Of a stretch of DNA of 64,000 nucleotides, positions 1 through 8,187 are shown piece by piece; position 1 is the stretch's first letter, and each line of letters starts with the position of its first letter. The translations under genes and the position numbers were made by a program. The notes below the pieces were generated by a model. It had not been told where the DNA came from and searched no databases. It saw only the letters and a program-made list of their open reading frames with translations. The stretch comes from Clostridium peptidivorans. GTDB lineage: Bacteria; Bacillota; Clostridia; Clostridiales; Clostridiaceae. The stretch spans positions 1 to 64,000 of the forward strand of contig NZ_OAOD01000005.1 in NCBI RefSeq assembly GCF_900205925.1, read 5' to 3'.

Positions 1-108
1 GCTTTTCTTAGGTGGGAGATAACGGCTGATACGCCCCTGGATAAGTTCTTCTAAGACTCAGCTGGAGATAAGTATTCTTCATAAGCAAACTCCACCTGAG
101 TCTAAGAA
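1..108. repeat. Repeat-rich, foldable element at the window edge
   Basis: This non-coding stretch is built of related pieces. Positions 49-67 and 90-108 form an inverted repeat matching at 17 of 19 bases. Positions 37-55 and 62-85 are a degenerate direct repeat (CTGGA.TAAGT.TTCTTC.TAAG). Positions 11-22 (GGTGGGAGATAA) echo 61-71. The inverted repeat abuts the stop codon of the TPR gene but has no T-run after it on the minus strand, so it is not a normal terminator. It may be the end of a mobile element or a structured RNA that continues off the left edge. I do not recognise the family. Confidence 0.55.
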
Positions 109-912
109 TCACTTGATATATTCAGAAAATATTTCATCGTAAATCTTGCCGTTTTCCTTATCTACTCCATACCATCCTTTGGTTGCAGTGTGATCTCCCA
201 TGTTTTCAAATACATGTATAACATAAAAACTTCTTCCATCATGAGTGCTGTCATGATCATATTGATAAACCATATTTGAGGCTGTACTTTCAAATTTATT
301 TTTAACTATTTTAATTGCCCCTTCTACAGTAATTCCTTTTTGTGATTCTTGCTGCTTTTTAATTTCCTCTTGTTTTTTCTTTTCAATTTTAGCCTTTAAA
401 GTTTGTCCTTCTTTGCTTTGACTATCCACTTTAAATACTTCTTGCAGATATTTATTTGCATCATCAAGCTTATTTTCCTTTAATGCCTTATCTGCATTTT
501 TGATATTTAATGTGGCATAATCTCTTTTACATTCTGAAATCTTGTCTTGAGCATCCTTATACATTTTTTCATCTTCTTTTGTTATCTTATTAAACTTTTC
601 TATTGCCTCTAAATATTTTTTTTCATTCAAAAGCTTTATACCATCATTATAAATAACTTTTTCTTGCTTTAAAGACTCAGCTACTTTGATGCTTCTTCTT
701 ACATTTTCATCATCTTTATAATTTAATGATTGCTGAAAAGCTGCTATAGCATCATCATATTTTCCTTCATCCATATAGCTATTAGCAGTTTTAACTAAAT
801 CATTGTAACCTTGATTCTTATTAAATTTATATATCCCAGTTCCTACCCCTGCTAAAATCAATAAAACTATAATTCCTAAAACAACTTTAGACTTTAAACT
901 ATTAAATTTCAT
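109..912 (-). CDS. Membrane-anchored TPR-repeat protein
   Basis: Product of about 267 residues with a short cytoplasmic N-terminus, one transmembrane helix (VVLGIIVLLILAGVGTGIY) and an extracytoplasmic region. Three or four TPR-like helical hairpins follow (motifs such as YMDEGKYDDAIAAFQQSL and LLNEKKYLEAIEKFNKI). A charged KKKQEEIKKQQ linker leads to a C-terminal domain of about 70 residues containing GWYGVDKENGKIYDE, which resembles PepSY-like or small secreted beta domains. A GTG nine bases upstream (921) lies inside the GGGGGTG ribosome binding site, so ATG at 912 is chosen. The TPRs suggest a protein-binding scaffold at the cell surface; the function is unknown. Confidence 0.8.
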   Translation of the reverse strand: MKFNSLKSKVVLGIIVLLILAGVGTGIYKFNKNQGYNDLVKTANSYMDEGKYDDAIAAFQQSLNYKDDENVRRSIKVAESLKQEKVIYNDGIKLLNEKKYLEAIEKFNKITKEDEKMYKDAQDKISECKRDYATLNIKNADKALKENKLDDANKYLQEVFKVDSQSKEGQTLKAKIEKKKQEEIKKQQESQKGITVEGAIKIVKNKFESTASNMVYQYDHDSTHDGRSFYVIHVFENMGDHTATKGWYGVDKENGKIYDEIFSEYIK

Positions 913-1122
913 AAATTGCACCCCCTACATTAACTGTATAATATTTATTATAATTTTATCATACAAGTAGTATTTTGCGAAACAATTTCCTCTTAAGTTA
1001 ATATTAGCTGAAACTTTTTATCACAAAATTTCTAAATGTAGTAACAAATTATTAAATCCTATCATATAATATAACAACAACATCTTACATAATCCTAAGC
1101 ATTTTTTGTAAAAGGAGGTAAT

Positions 1123-1698
1123 ATGGATAAAATCCTCTATAACCGTTATATAGAAAATTTTTCTGTAAACTTATTAGACTGTAAATTTCTTGGCAAAGGT
1201 CATAATGGCATAATTTATATGCTTCCTGAAGATAAAGTTATTAAAATTTGTTTTAATCCTGAAAGTTGTAAAAAAGAATATGATATTTTAGAAAAGGTAA
1301 ATGGCAACAAATATTTCCCTGCAGTTTACGGCATGTCTGGAAATTATATGATAAGAGACTATATTGATGGAATACCCTTGAATAAATATATAAAGGATTT
1401 TGGATTAAGTAAGGAGTTATCATTAAATCTTATAGATTTATTAGAGGAATTTAAAACGCTAGGTTTTTCCAAGCTAGATTTGCGTTGTAAAGACATAATA
1501 GTAAAGCCTGATGGAACAGTCATGGTTATAGATCCTAAAAAATTTTATTCAAAGAATAGAGATTTTCCAAGACATTTAACAAAGGGACTTTACAAATTAC
1601 ATGTACTTAAATCCTTTATGAAGGCTGTTAAAGAAGAACGACCAGATCTATACAATCAGTGGAATAAAAAAGTAAATAATTATATTAAAACAATATAA
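1123..1698 (+). CDS. Kinase-fold protein with degenerate catalytic motifs
   Basis: A 191-residue single-domain protein preceded by a strong AAAGGAGG site. It has the landmarks of a protein-kinase/RIO-like fold: a glycine loop (GKGHNG, residues 24-29), lysine 41 in VIKICF, glutamate 52 in the following helix, a hinge-like RDYIDGIPL (78-86), a catalytic-loop equivalent LDLRCKD (118-124) and a metal-binding equivalent IDPKK (136-140). Canonical HRDxxxxN and DFG are changed to LDLRCKD and DPK, with Asp replacing the usual Asn, so it may be a weak kinase, a phosphotransferase acting on a small molecule, or a pseudokinase. It is monocistronic and divergent from the TPR gene, and ends at a clear terminator. 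Confidence 0.7.
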   Translation: MDKILYNRYIENFSVNLLDCKFLGKGHNGIIYMLPEDKVIKICFNPESCKKEYDILEKVNGNKYFPAVYGMSGNYMIRDYIDGIPLNKYIKDFGLSKELSLNLIDLLEEFKTLGFSKLDLRCKDIIVKPDGTVMVIDPKKFYSKNRDFPRHLTKGLYKLHVLKSFMKAVKEERPDLYNQWNKKVNNYIKTI

Positions 1699-1728
1699 GG
1701 AAAGCTTAGAAATAATGCTTTCCTTTTT
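1699..1728 (+). terminator. Rho-independent terminator
   Basis: A GGAAAGC / GCTTTCC stem (1699-1705 with 1717-1723) is followed by TTTTT, directly after the kinase-like gene stop. Confidence 0.85.
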
Positions 1729-1759
1729 ATTTATGTCTAATCTCTATATAAAGTATTAC

Positions 1760-2494
1760 CTAAAGAGCTATTTCTTCCCCTCTTTTAGCTATTTCTAGAA
1801 CCCTTGTTTCATAATTTGCTACTTTAGAAGCGAATTTCTTTATAACCTCATAATCTCTTCCAAAGTGCATAGGCATTAATATCTTTGGGCTAAGCTCTTT
1901 TATAAAGTATTCTCCTCCCAAGTAATAGCTTTCTATAAGCCTTGGGTCTACTGGAAAAAATGCTATATCTATTTTGTTATCTTTAATCTTTTCAATTTCT
2001 TGTTTAAATACTCTTTCTTGGTTCTGATTAAAGTCTTCAGATTCATCAAACCAATGCCACCAATTTAAATCTCCTGCATGAAAAATATTAACATCATCCA
2101 CTTTAAGCCAAAATGACACTCCTGCATCTGTAGATCCATAAGTTTTAATTGAAATGCCTTCAATATCTAAAGTATCATACGGTGATACTATATTTATACT
2201 TTCATCTTTATCTTCCAACTCGATATCACTACTTAATATATACTTTATATCTTGTCTTATCTTTTTCCAACCTAAAATGCCAGAATTAAAGTGATCTTCA
2301 TGTCCATGAGATGTAAAAACTAATATTTTTTTATTAGTGAACAGCTCTTTTTCTGTAATAACACCATTGGATATATCTCTCTGTCCTTCATCAACACAAT
2401 CTAAATAATAATCAAATATTAATAAATAATTTTTTGTTTCAATTAAAAATCCACTATTAAACAGATAGTTTACTTTTACATTATATTTTTCCAT
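1760..2494 (-). CDS. MBL-fold metal-dependent hydrolase (UlaG-like)
   Basis: This 244-residue metallo-beta-lactamase-fold protein shows the metal signature HGHEDH at 63-68, HAGD near residue 140 and MPMHFG near 207, so both zinc sites look complete. The compact length without a beta-CASP insert points to the UlaG/YtnP-like branch of small-substrate hydrolases rather than a nuclease; the substrate cannot be inferred. The start is supported by GGAAGGTGAAG upstream. It is transcribed divergently from the glyoxalase-like gene at 2605, and the intergenic stretch of about 110 bases holds both promoters. Confidence 0.82.
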   Translation of the reverse strand: MEKYNVKVNYLFNSGFLIETKNYLLIFDYYLDCVDEGQRDISNGVITEKELFTNKKILVFTSHGHEDHFNSGILGWKKIRQDIKYILSSDIELEDKDESINIVSPYDTLDIEGISIKTYGSTDAGVSFWLKVDDVNIFHAGDLNWWHWFDESEDFNQNQERVFKQEIEKIKDNKIDIAFFPVDPRLIESYYLGGEYFIKELSPKILMPMHFGRDYEVIKKFASKVANYETRVLEIAKRGEEIAL

Positions 2495-2604
2495 AAAAAC
2501 TTCACCTTCCTTAATAAAAATTCATATTCATTGAGATATTTTCTTTTACTTATAATAAAGTTATAATGTTTTATATAAATGCCATACCAAAGGAGTGAAT
2601 TATA

Positions 2605-2973
2605 ATGAAATTTACATTTGACCATAATAATATTAACGTTTTAGATCTTGAAAAAAGTATTAGTTTTTATAAAGAAGCATTAGGTTTTGAAGTAATGCGT
2701 ACTAAAGAATCAAGTGATGGAAGCTTTATATTAAAGTTTCTTGGGGATGGAATTACTTCTCACAATTTAGAGCTAACATGGCTTAGAGATAGAACTGAAG
2801 CTTATAACTTAGGTGAAAACGAGTTCCATCTTGCTGTTAGAGTTGATGACTTTGATGCAGCCTATGAACATCACAAAAAAATGGGCTGCATTTGCTATGA
2901 AAATAAAGCAATGGGCATATATTTTATAATTGATCCAGATGGTTACTGGACAGAAATTCTTCCTAAAAAATAG
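2605..2973 (+). CDS. Glyoxalase I / VOC-family protein
   Basis: A 122-residue vicinal-oxygen-chelate protein with two beta-alpha-beta-beta-beta modules. The likely metal ligands are His7, Glu56, His75 and Glu117, which follow the spacing of bacterial nickel-type glyoxalase I (known ligands His5, Glu56, His74 and Glu122 in the E. coli enzyme). This makes it a candidate lactoylglutathione lyase-type enzyme detoxifying a methylglyoxal-thiol adduct. Clostridia usually lack glutathione, so the real thiol cofactor is uncertain. It has an AAAGGAG site upstream and a strong terminator shared with the convergent gene. Confidence 0.82.
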   Translation: MKFTFDHNNINVLDLEKSISFYKEALGFEVMRTKESSDGSFILKFLGDGITSHNLELTWLRDRTEAYNLGENEFHLAVRVDDFDAAYEHHKKMGCICYENKAMGIYFIIDPDGYWTEILPKK

Positions 2974-2980
2974 TAATTAT

Positions 2981-3003
2981 AAAAGGTTGCTGTGCAACCT
3001 TTT
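2981..3003. terminator. Bidirectional terminator
   Basis: A perfect 10-base stem, AAAAGGTTGC / GCAACCTTTT with a TGT loop, sits between the convergent glyoxalase-like and beta-CASP genes. A/T runs on both sides let it serve both strands. It overlaps the stop codon of the minus-strand gene. Confidence 0.85.
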
Positions 3004-4504
3004 ATATCTCTCTTTCTACAAGCTTTATGATTTCATCCTTACTCATATTATCTACATCCATATTTTTTATAATCTCTAACAACTTGTCCTTTTTGGATAA
3101 TTTAATTTCATACCCTTCTTCTATTTCTATTACTTGATTAGATGCAACTATTTCTGAATCAATATTTTCATTTTCAATGAGTTCTTTAAAACTAAACATA
3201 CTTTCTGCATCTCCATGAACTAAAAACACCTTTTTAGGTTTTTTTACAAATCCTGTAATCCATTCGTAAAGACCATTTCTATCCGCATGTCCAGATAATC
3301 CATGTAAATTATAAATTTCTGCATTTACTGCTATCTCCTCACCAAATATCCTAACCTTTTTAGCTCCATCAACAATTAATCTACCTAAAGTTCCCTCTGC
3401 CTGATATCCTACAAATACAATTGAACATTCTTTTCTCCATAAATTATGTTTCAAGTGATGCTTTATTCTTCCTGCCTCACACATACCACTTGCAGATATT
3501 ATAACAGCTCCACTTTGAATTTTATTTAATTGATATGAATCCTGTTGAGATTTTGTAAATACTAGCCCCTTAAACTCTAAAGGATTATCTCCGCTTTCTA
3601 GGTATTTTTTTGCTTCTTCATCATAATATTTTTCATGCCTTTTAAATATACTAGTAGCCTCTGTGGCAAGTGGGCTATCTACATAAACTGTACAATTTTT
3701 TAATTCATTATTTTCTACATATTTATTTAACATATACAGTACTTCTTGAGTTCTTCCAACTGCAAATGATGGTATTATTACATTGCCTCCTCTTTTTAAA
3801 GTATCCTTTATAATATATGCAAGGCTTTTCATATCTTCTACCATTTTTGTATGAAATCTATCTCCATATGTTGTTTCCATAATCACATAATCTGCATATT
3901 TAATTTTTGATGGATCTTTTAGTATAGGAAGTCCCTTATTTCCTATATCTCCACTATAAACAAGTCGTATTTCCTTATCATCCTCTTTTACAATTAGCTC
4001 TACCATTGCAGATCCTAATAGATGTCCAGCATCTCTAAATACTATTTCAAGTCCATCAAATAACTTTATGACATTATCATAAGGATATTCCTTAAAAAAA
4101 ATTAAAGATTCTATAGCATCTTTACTGGTATAAAGAGGTTCAATAACTTTTAATCCTTGTCTTATTCTCTTTCTATTTTTCCATTCTGCTTCAGCTTCCT
4201 GTATATATCCACTGTCAGGAAGCATAACAGAACATAAGTCCTTTGTAGCGTCTGTACATATAACCTGTCCTTTAAATCCACGTTTACAAAGCAATGGTAT
4301 TCTTCCTGAATGATCTATATGTGCATGAGATAATATTACATAATCTACTTCATCTGCATCAAAGGGAAAGTACTCGTTTTCTTTTTCAATAGCTCCATTA
4401 CCTTGATATAGCCCTAAGTCTAATAGTATTAACTTATCTTTGATTCTTAAGATATGACAGGAGCCAGTCACAGTTCTGGCTGCTCCGTAAAATTGAACTT
4501 TCAT
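3002..4504 (-). CDS. MBL-fold beta-CASP RNA exonuclease/endonuclease family (YSH1-like)
   Basis: A 500-residue protein of the CPSF/Ysh1-type RNA-processing group. The N-terminal metallo-beta-lactamase core has HAHIDH at 60-65 and YSGD near 180. A beta-CASP domain follows (ETTYGDRFH; VIIPSFAVGRTQEVLY) with later motifs SASGMCEAGRIKHHL and GLSGHADRNGL, and a C-terminal LVHGDAESM. All these are characteristic of RNA-processing metallohydrolases. ATG at 4504 is preferred over a GTG nine bases upstream because that GTG lies in the AGGTG ribosome binding site. A C-terminal extension of about 40 charged residues after the core may bind RNA or partners. The cellular substrate is unknown. Confidence 0.88.
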   Translation of the reverse strand: MKVQFYGAARTVTGSCHILRIKDKLILLDLGLYQGNGAIEKENEYFPFDADEVDYVILSHAHIDHSGRIPLLCKRGFKGQVICTDATKDLCSVMLPDSGYIQEAEAEWKNRKRIRQGLKVIEPLYTSKDAIESLIFFKEYPYDNVIKLFDGLEIVFRDAGHLLGSAMVELIVKEDDKEIRLVYSGDIGNKGLPILKDPSKIKYADYVIMETTYGDRFHTKMVEDMKSLAYIIKDTLKRGGNVIIPSFAVGRTQEVLYMLNKYVENNELKNCTVYVDSPLATEATSIFKRHEKYYDEEAKKYLESGDNPLEFKGLVFTKSQQDSYQLNKIQSGAVIISASGMCEAGRIKHHLKHNLWRKECSIVFVGYQAEGTLGRLIVDGAKKVRIFGEEIAVNAEIYNLHGLSGHADRNGLYEWITGFVKKPKKVFLVHGDAESMFSFKELIENENIDSEIVASNQVIEIEEGYEIKLSKKDKLLEIIKNMDVDNMSKDEIIKLVEREI

Positions 4505-4647
4505 CTTGAGCACCTACTTTCTTAGCGAAATAAAAATATTATATATATAATATTAATTCACTAGTAAGTTTGTGTAAATATATTTGTGTGATTTATTCAA
4601 ATTTTCAATCATTTTTCACGTTGTTATATCTTAATCTCTTAATAATA

Positions 4648-4673
4648 AAAGGCCTGGTAGTTCACCAGGCCTT
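4648..4673 (-). terminator. Terminator of the holin-like gene
   Basis: An AAGGCCTGGT / ACCAGGCCTT stem with a five-base loop is followed on the minus strand by TTTTATTATT. Confidence 0.88.
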
Positions 4674-4682
4674 AATGTAAAT

Positions 4683-5057
4683 TTACATTGCTCTACCAGG
4701 AATTATTGCATCTAATATTCCAATTGCTAATGCTGCAAGTAATGCGCCTATCATAGATACTCTCATGTTAGGAACTAAAAATTGTGTCAAATATATTATC
4801 ACAGCTGCAATTAAGAATCCTTTTACGCCTTTTCCAAAAGGTGAGGCATCTACACCCATAGCTTTTTCTACTCCCCAGTCTATTAATGTAATAACAACTG
4901 CTGCTATTATATAAGACCATAATCCTACGATACTAAATCCTGGAGTAAAGAATGATGCTATAGCTAATATAATAGCAGTAACTATAAGTCTTACTATTAT
5001 ACTCCCTATACCTGAACCTGAATCTGACTCTTCTTTTCTTCTTTCATCATCTGCCAT
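4683..5057 (-). CDS. Phage-holin-family (superfamily IV) small membrane protein
   Basis: A 124-residue protein with an acidic, Ser/Gly-rich N-terminus (MADDERRKEESDSGSG) followed by four hydrophobic helices (about residues 18-38, 45-62, 78-96 and 100-118). This matches the four-helix mycobacterial-type phage holin superfamily (the YvlD-like group), which in Firmicutes are chromosomal membrane proteins not tied to phage lysis. No phage genes lie nearby, so a lytic role is unlikely. It is monocistronic with its own terminator. The physiological role is unknown. Confidence 0.75.
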   Translation of the reverse strand: MADDERRKEESDSGSGIGSIIVRLIVTAIILAIASFFTPGFSIVGLWSYIIAAVVITLIDWGVEKAMGVDASPFGKGVKGFLIAAVIIYLTQFLVPNMRVSMIGALLAALAIGILDAIIPGRAM

Positions 5058-5222
5058 AAATTATTCACTCCCTTTAATTAAATATTAATTTGATACAATA
5101 TTAATTTGCCCATAAAAATATTTTTTATTATACTTACTTTTCCCTAAAATTTTTATTTTATCCTAAATTTATAAACATCAATAAATTTATTAAGAAGTTT
5201 CAATAAAAACTTTGTTAAATAG

Positions 5223-5257
5223 TTGACAATATAATAGTTTTTTGATATTATAATATC
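5223..5257 (+). promoter_or_regulatory. Promoter with palindrome over the -10 region
   Basis: TTGACA (5223-5228) is followed after 17 bases by TATTAT (5246-5251) or after 20 by TATAAT (5249-5254). A perfect 14-base palindrome, GATATTATAATATC (5244-5257), covers the -10 and could be an operator. A long leader with a repeated ACAGAATA motif (starting about 5264 and 5282) precedes the STAS-like gene. Confidence 0.55.
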
Positions 5258-5348
5258 AACAAGACAGAATAGACAAACAAAACAGAATAAACAGATAATT
5301 TAAAATTGATATATTATGTTATATTGTAAAACTGAGGAGGACTTAATT

Positions 5349-5621
5349 ATGAAAGAAGTAAGAGTAAGAGATTTAATCGGAACAGAATTAAAAAATGAAG
5401 ATGCAATAATACTTAAGGAACTAATCGCTGAAAACTTACAAAATAAAATAGTGCTTGATTTTGAAGATACGAAAACTATACCAGGAACATTCTTTGCTAG
5501 TCTTTTAACTGACTTAATCAGCACAAAAACTAGAGATTATGTTGCTTCAAACATAGTCGTTAAAAATTTATCAAATGAGGGCGATTTTAAAAAAGTTCTT
5601 TTGGGTACATCAGTGTGCTAA
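5349..5621 (+). CDS. STAS-like domain protein (DUF4325 type)
   Basis: A 90-residue protein starting at the ATG eight bases after GAGGAGG; the upstream in-frame ATG at 5316 has no such site. The pattern of alternating hydrophobic strands and helices, with KIVLDFEDTKTIPGTFFASLL in the middle, matches the STAS-like fold of DUF4325. Small proteins of this family are often linked to signalling proteins or toxin-like partners in bacteria, but here it stands alone between a holin-like gene and a two-component system. The palindrome over its promoter suggests regulated expression. The function is unknown. Confidence 0.7.
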   Translation: MKEVRVRDLIGTELKNEDAIILKELIAENLQNKIVLDFEDTKTIPGTFFASLLTDLISTKTRDYVASNIVVKNLSNEGDFKKVLLGTSVC

Positions 5622-5670
5622 AGATTAAACTATCACAAATAATTATAAAAATATGTGCTAGATATAAAAA

Positions 5671-5713
5671 GTAGCTGTGAAATTTTATAATATAATTTCA
5701 CAGCTATTTTTTT
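5671..5713. terminator. Bidirectional terminator
   Basis: AGCTGTGAAATT (5673-5684) pairs with AATTTCACAGCT (5694-5705), with T-runs on both strands. It separates the STAS-like gene from the convergent sensor kinase gene. Confidence 0.88.
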
Positions 5714-5751
5714 AATTAATTTTTTATAACTTAAGTGCATTACTTATTGCA

Positions 5752-7272
5752 CTATGACTCTAGAAGCAACTTATCTTCTTTTGCTTTATCTACATCAAAC
5801 CAAAACATAACCCCATCCTCTTCATTTATTATTCCATAATCATTTTGATGTAGTTCTTGAATCCCCTTAACAATAGAGAGTCCAAGTCCTGATCCTCCAT
5901 AACTTCTAGTCCTAGCTTTATCTACCTTGTAAAAACTAGTCCAAATTTTATCCAGTAACTCTTCAGGAATGTGCTTGCCTGAATTATATACAAAAACTCG
6001 TATCTTATCTTCCATAGATTCTACTGCAACTGAAATAACCTTTTTATCATCTACATGATTTACTGCATTATTAATGTAATTAATAATTACCTGTTCTATC
6101 TTCACCATGTCTGCATAAACCAATATATTTTCGCTCTTTAATACTCGTAAATTTACTTCCTTTTGTTCAAAAATAGCTGTAAATTTATTCAATACTGAGG
6201 TAATCATAGATGAGATATTAAATACGTTTTTCTCTATTTCATAATATCCAGACTCAATTTGCGACAAATTTAAAAGATCCTTTACTAGTTGATTCATTCT
6301 AGCTGATTCATTCATAATTACATCACAATAAAATTTTTTACTTTCCTCATCCTCTATTACATTACTTTTTAACCCTTCTGCATATCCCTGAATTAGTGCG
6401 ATAGGAGTTTTTAATTCATGTGATACATTAGATACAAATTCCTTTCTCATTTCATCTATTCTTCTTTCTCTTTCTATATCTTCCATTAAATTCTGATTCT
6501 TTTCATTTAGTTCTGATATAGTATTATCTAATTTATGGGATAAAAAATTTATATTCTTACTAAGCTCCCCTATTTCATCTTCACTTTTTATATTACTTAT
6601 TTCGGAAAAATTCAGTTTTGCCATATTTTCAGTAATCTTATTAAGTTCTAAAATAGGACTTGTAAATTTTCTAGAAAATAAATAAGACCATATACTTCCT
6701 AAAATAATCACAATGATTCCTGTAAACATCATAAAGCGATTAGCAATAGATGCATTTTCTGCAATAGCTGGCATTGAAGTTCTTACAATCAAAAAATCTC
6801 CTGTGTTTAACACAGTTATCATAGTTAAAAAATCAATTTTCAGCTCCGTATCTTTTTGGATTTGAAAATAAGTTTGCTGCTCTGTAGGAGAACCTCCTAA
6901 ATCATCAGAATTTTCATCTTGATTTTTACCTGGCATGTGCTTTCTACTTTCCTTATAAAAATCTCCTTGCACAAATCTATTTTCATTTATTATCCTAGCA
7001 AAGGTACTGTATTTAGGCTTTCCCTTATTATTAACAATTAGTATATTAGCTCCTGTATCATTTTCAAACATTTGCAATTCCAAAGCAATGTCTTCTGGGT
7101 CCCCTTTATATATTTGATTTATTTTATTGCTATTTTTTATAAGTTTATCTTTCTTTTCTGACATATAATATTCTTCAAGGAATTGTGTATTAAGCAGCCA
7201 AAAGAATAGTACGAAAAATATAACCAATACATTAGTTGCTATAAATAACTTATATCTTATAGACTTTTTCAT
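5752..7272 (-). CDS. Sensor histidine kinase (HAMP-HisKA-HATPase)
   Basis: A 506-residue membrane kinase. TM1 is at about 9-28, an extracytoplasmic sensor domain at about 29-178, TM2 at 180-199, HAMP at 200-252, and HisKA has phosphorylation motif SHELKTP with His285. The HATPase has an N box around Asn402 and a GGSGLGLSIVKG G2 box at 459-470. The sensor domain holds a hydrophilic, low-complexity loop (residues 108-133, KESRKHMPGKNQDENSDDL...). Its ATG overlaps the response-regulator stop by four bases, so the pair is translationally coupled. The likely target is the divergent-motif-sharing secreted protein at 8188; the signal is unknown, but a cell-envelope cue is plausible. Confidence 0.92.
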   Translation of the reverse strand: MKKSIRYKLFIATNVLVIFFVLFFWLLNTQFLEEYYMSEKKDKLIKNSNKINQIYKGDPEDIALELQMFENDTGANILIVNNKGKPKYSTFARIINENRFVQGDFYKESRKHMPGKNQDENSDDLGGSPTEQQTYFQIQKDTELKIDFLTMITVLNTGDFLIVRTSMPAIAENASIANRFMMFTGIIVIILGSIWSYLFSRKFTSPILELNKITENMAKLNFSEISNIKSEDEIGELSKNINFLSHKLDNTISELNEKNQNLMEDIERERRIDEMRKEFVSNVSHELKTPIALIQGYAEGLKSNVIEDEESKKFYCDVIMNESARMNQLVKDLLNLSQIESGYYEIEKNVFNISSMITSVLNKFTAIFEQKEVNLRVLKSENILVYADMVKIEQVIINYINNAVNHVDDKKVISVAVESMEDKIRVFVYNSGKHIPEELLDKIWTSFYKVDKARTRSYGGSGLGLSIVKGIQELHQNDYGIINEEDGVMFWFDVDKAKEDKLLLES

Positions 7273-7946
7273 TTTTTCACCTCGAACTTATAACCAAATC
7301 CCCTTACTGTCTGAACGTAATTCTCCTTTCCCAAAAGTTTAATCCTCAATCGATTAATATGCGTGTCTACAGTTCTTAAACCTCCAAAGTAGTCATATCC
7401 CCATACTTGATTTAATATTTGCTCTCTGCTAAGAGCCTTTCCCATATTTTCAACAAGATATAGTAGCATTTCATATTCCTTTGGGCTCAAATCTACTTGA
7501 TTGCCTTCAATAGATACAGTTCTAGCTTCTTCATCAACTATCAGTCCATCAAAGACTTTTACACTATCTTTATTCCCTTCACTTCTCCTTAAAACTGCAT
7601 TTACTCTTGCAACTAAAATATTAGGACTAAATGGCTTAGCAATATATTCATCTACGCCAAGTTCAAACCCATATAGCTCATCAAATTCTTCGCTTCTTGC
7701 TGTAAGCATAATAATAGGAACCTTTGATACCTTTCTAACCTCTCTACATACTGTCCATCCATCATATACAGGCATCATTACATCTAAAATTACAAGACTT
7801 ATATCCTCATTTTCTAAAATCGTTTCAAGTGCTTGTTTTCCATCCCCTGCTTCCAAGATTGCATATCCTTCTTTTTTTAAAAAATCTTTTACTAATTTTC
7901 TTATAAGCATCTCATCATCTACAATTAATATCTTCTTTGCTGCCAA
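7269..7946 (-). CDS. OmpR/PhoB-family response regulator
   Basis: A 225-residue two-domain regulator. The receiver domain has acidic residues Asp10/Asp11, phospho-acceptor Asp55 (LVILDVMMP), a TAR motif and KPF lysine. The C-terminal winged helix ends in RTVDTHINRLRIKLL...TVRGFGYKFE, typical of OmpR/PhoB DNA-binding domains. The gene is first in a two-gene operon with the kinase. A GTTACA-N4-TGTAAC element lies just upstream of its -10 and recurs before the neighbouring secreted-protein gene, suggesting autoregulation and a shared regulon. Confidence 0.93.
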   Translation of the reverse strand: MAAKKILIVDDEMLIRKLVKDFLKKEGYAILEAGDGKQALETILENEDISLVILDVMMPVYDGWTVCREVRKVSKVPIIMLTARSEEFDELYGFELGVDEYIAKPFSPNILVARVNAVLRRSEGNKDSVKVFDGLIVDEEARTVSIEGNQVDLSPKEYEMLLYLVENMGKALSREQILNQVWGYDYFGGLRTVDTHINRLRIKLLGKENYVQTVRGFGYKFEVKK

Positions 7947-8020
7947 AGCTTTACCCCTCCAATGAAAACATATATATTTATCGTTTTTATTTTTTGAATT
8001 TATATATTTTTATATACTTC

Positions 8021-8052
8021 ATTATACACTAATTTTGTTACATCATTGTAAC
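8021..8052 (-). promoter_or_regulatory. Promoter and putative operator of the two-component operon
   Basis: On the minus strand TATAAT is at 8026-8021 with a poor -35. Over and upstream of the -35 lies the inverted repeat GTTACA-TCAT-TGTAAC (8037-8052), inside TTTTGTTACATC (8033-8044), which is repeated exactly at 9085-9096 before the next gene. Confidence 0.55.
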
Positions 8053-8087
8053 AGTTATCAATACTTTCATTAATTTCTCCCTTTTAT

Positions 8088-8119
8088 AAAAAAGGCCCAT
8101 GAAATAAATTCATGAGTCT
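8088..8119 (-). terminator. Terminator of the secreted repeat-protein gene
   Basis: A stem centred on CATGAA / TTCATG (8098-8103 with 8109-8114), extended by GC pairs, is followed on the minus strand by TTTTTTAT. Confidence 0.75.
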
Positions 8120-8187
8120 TTTTACATTTATTTATATATAATTTGAAGGGGGATTCAAATTACTTACTAAATACTAGCACTTATATA

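Noticed and set aside
4683-5057. Holin-like gene as evidence of a prophage
   Set aside because: No phage structural, lysis or replication gene lies nearby; this superfamily occurs as normal chromosomal genes.
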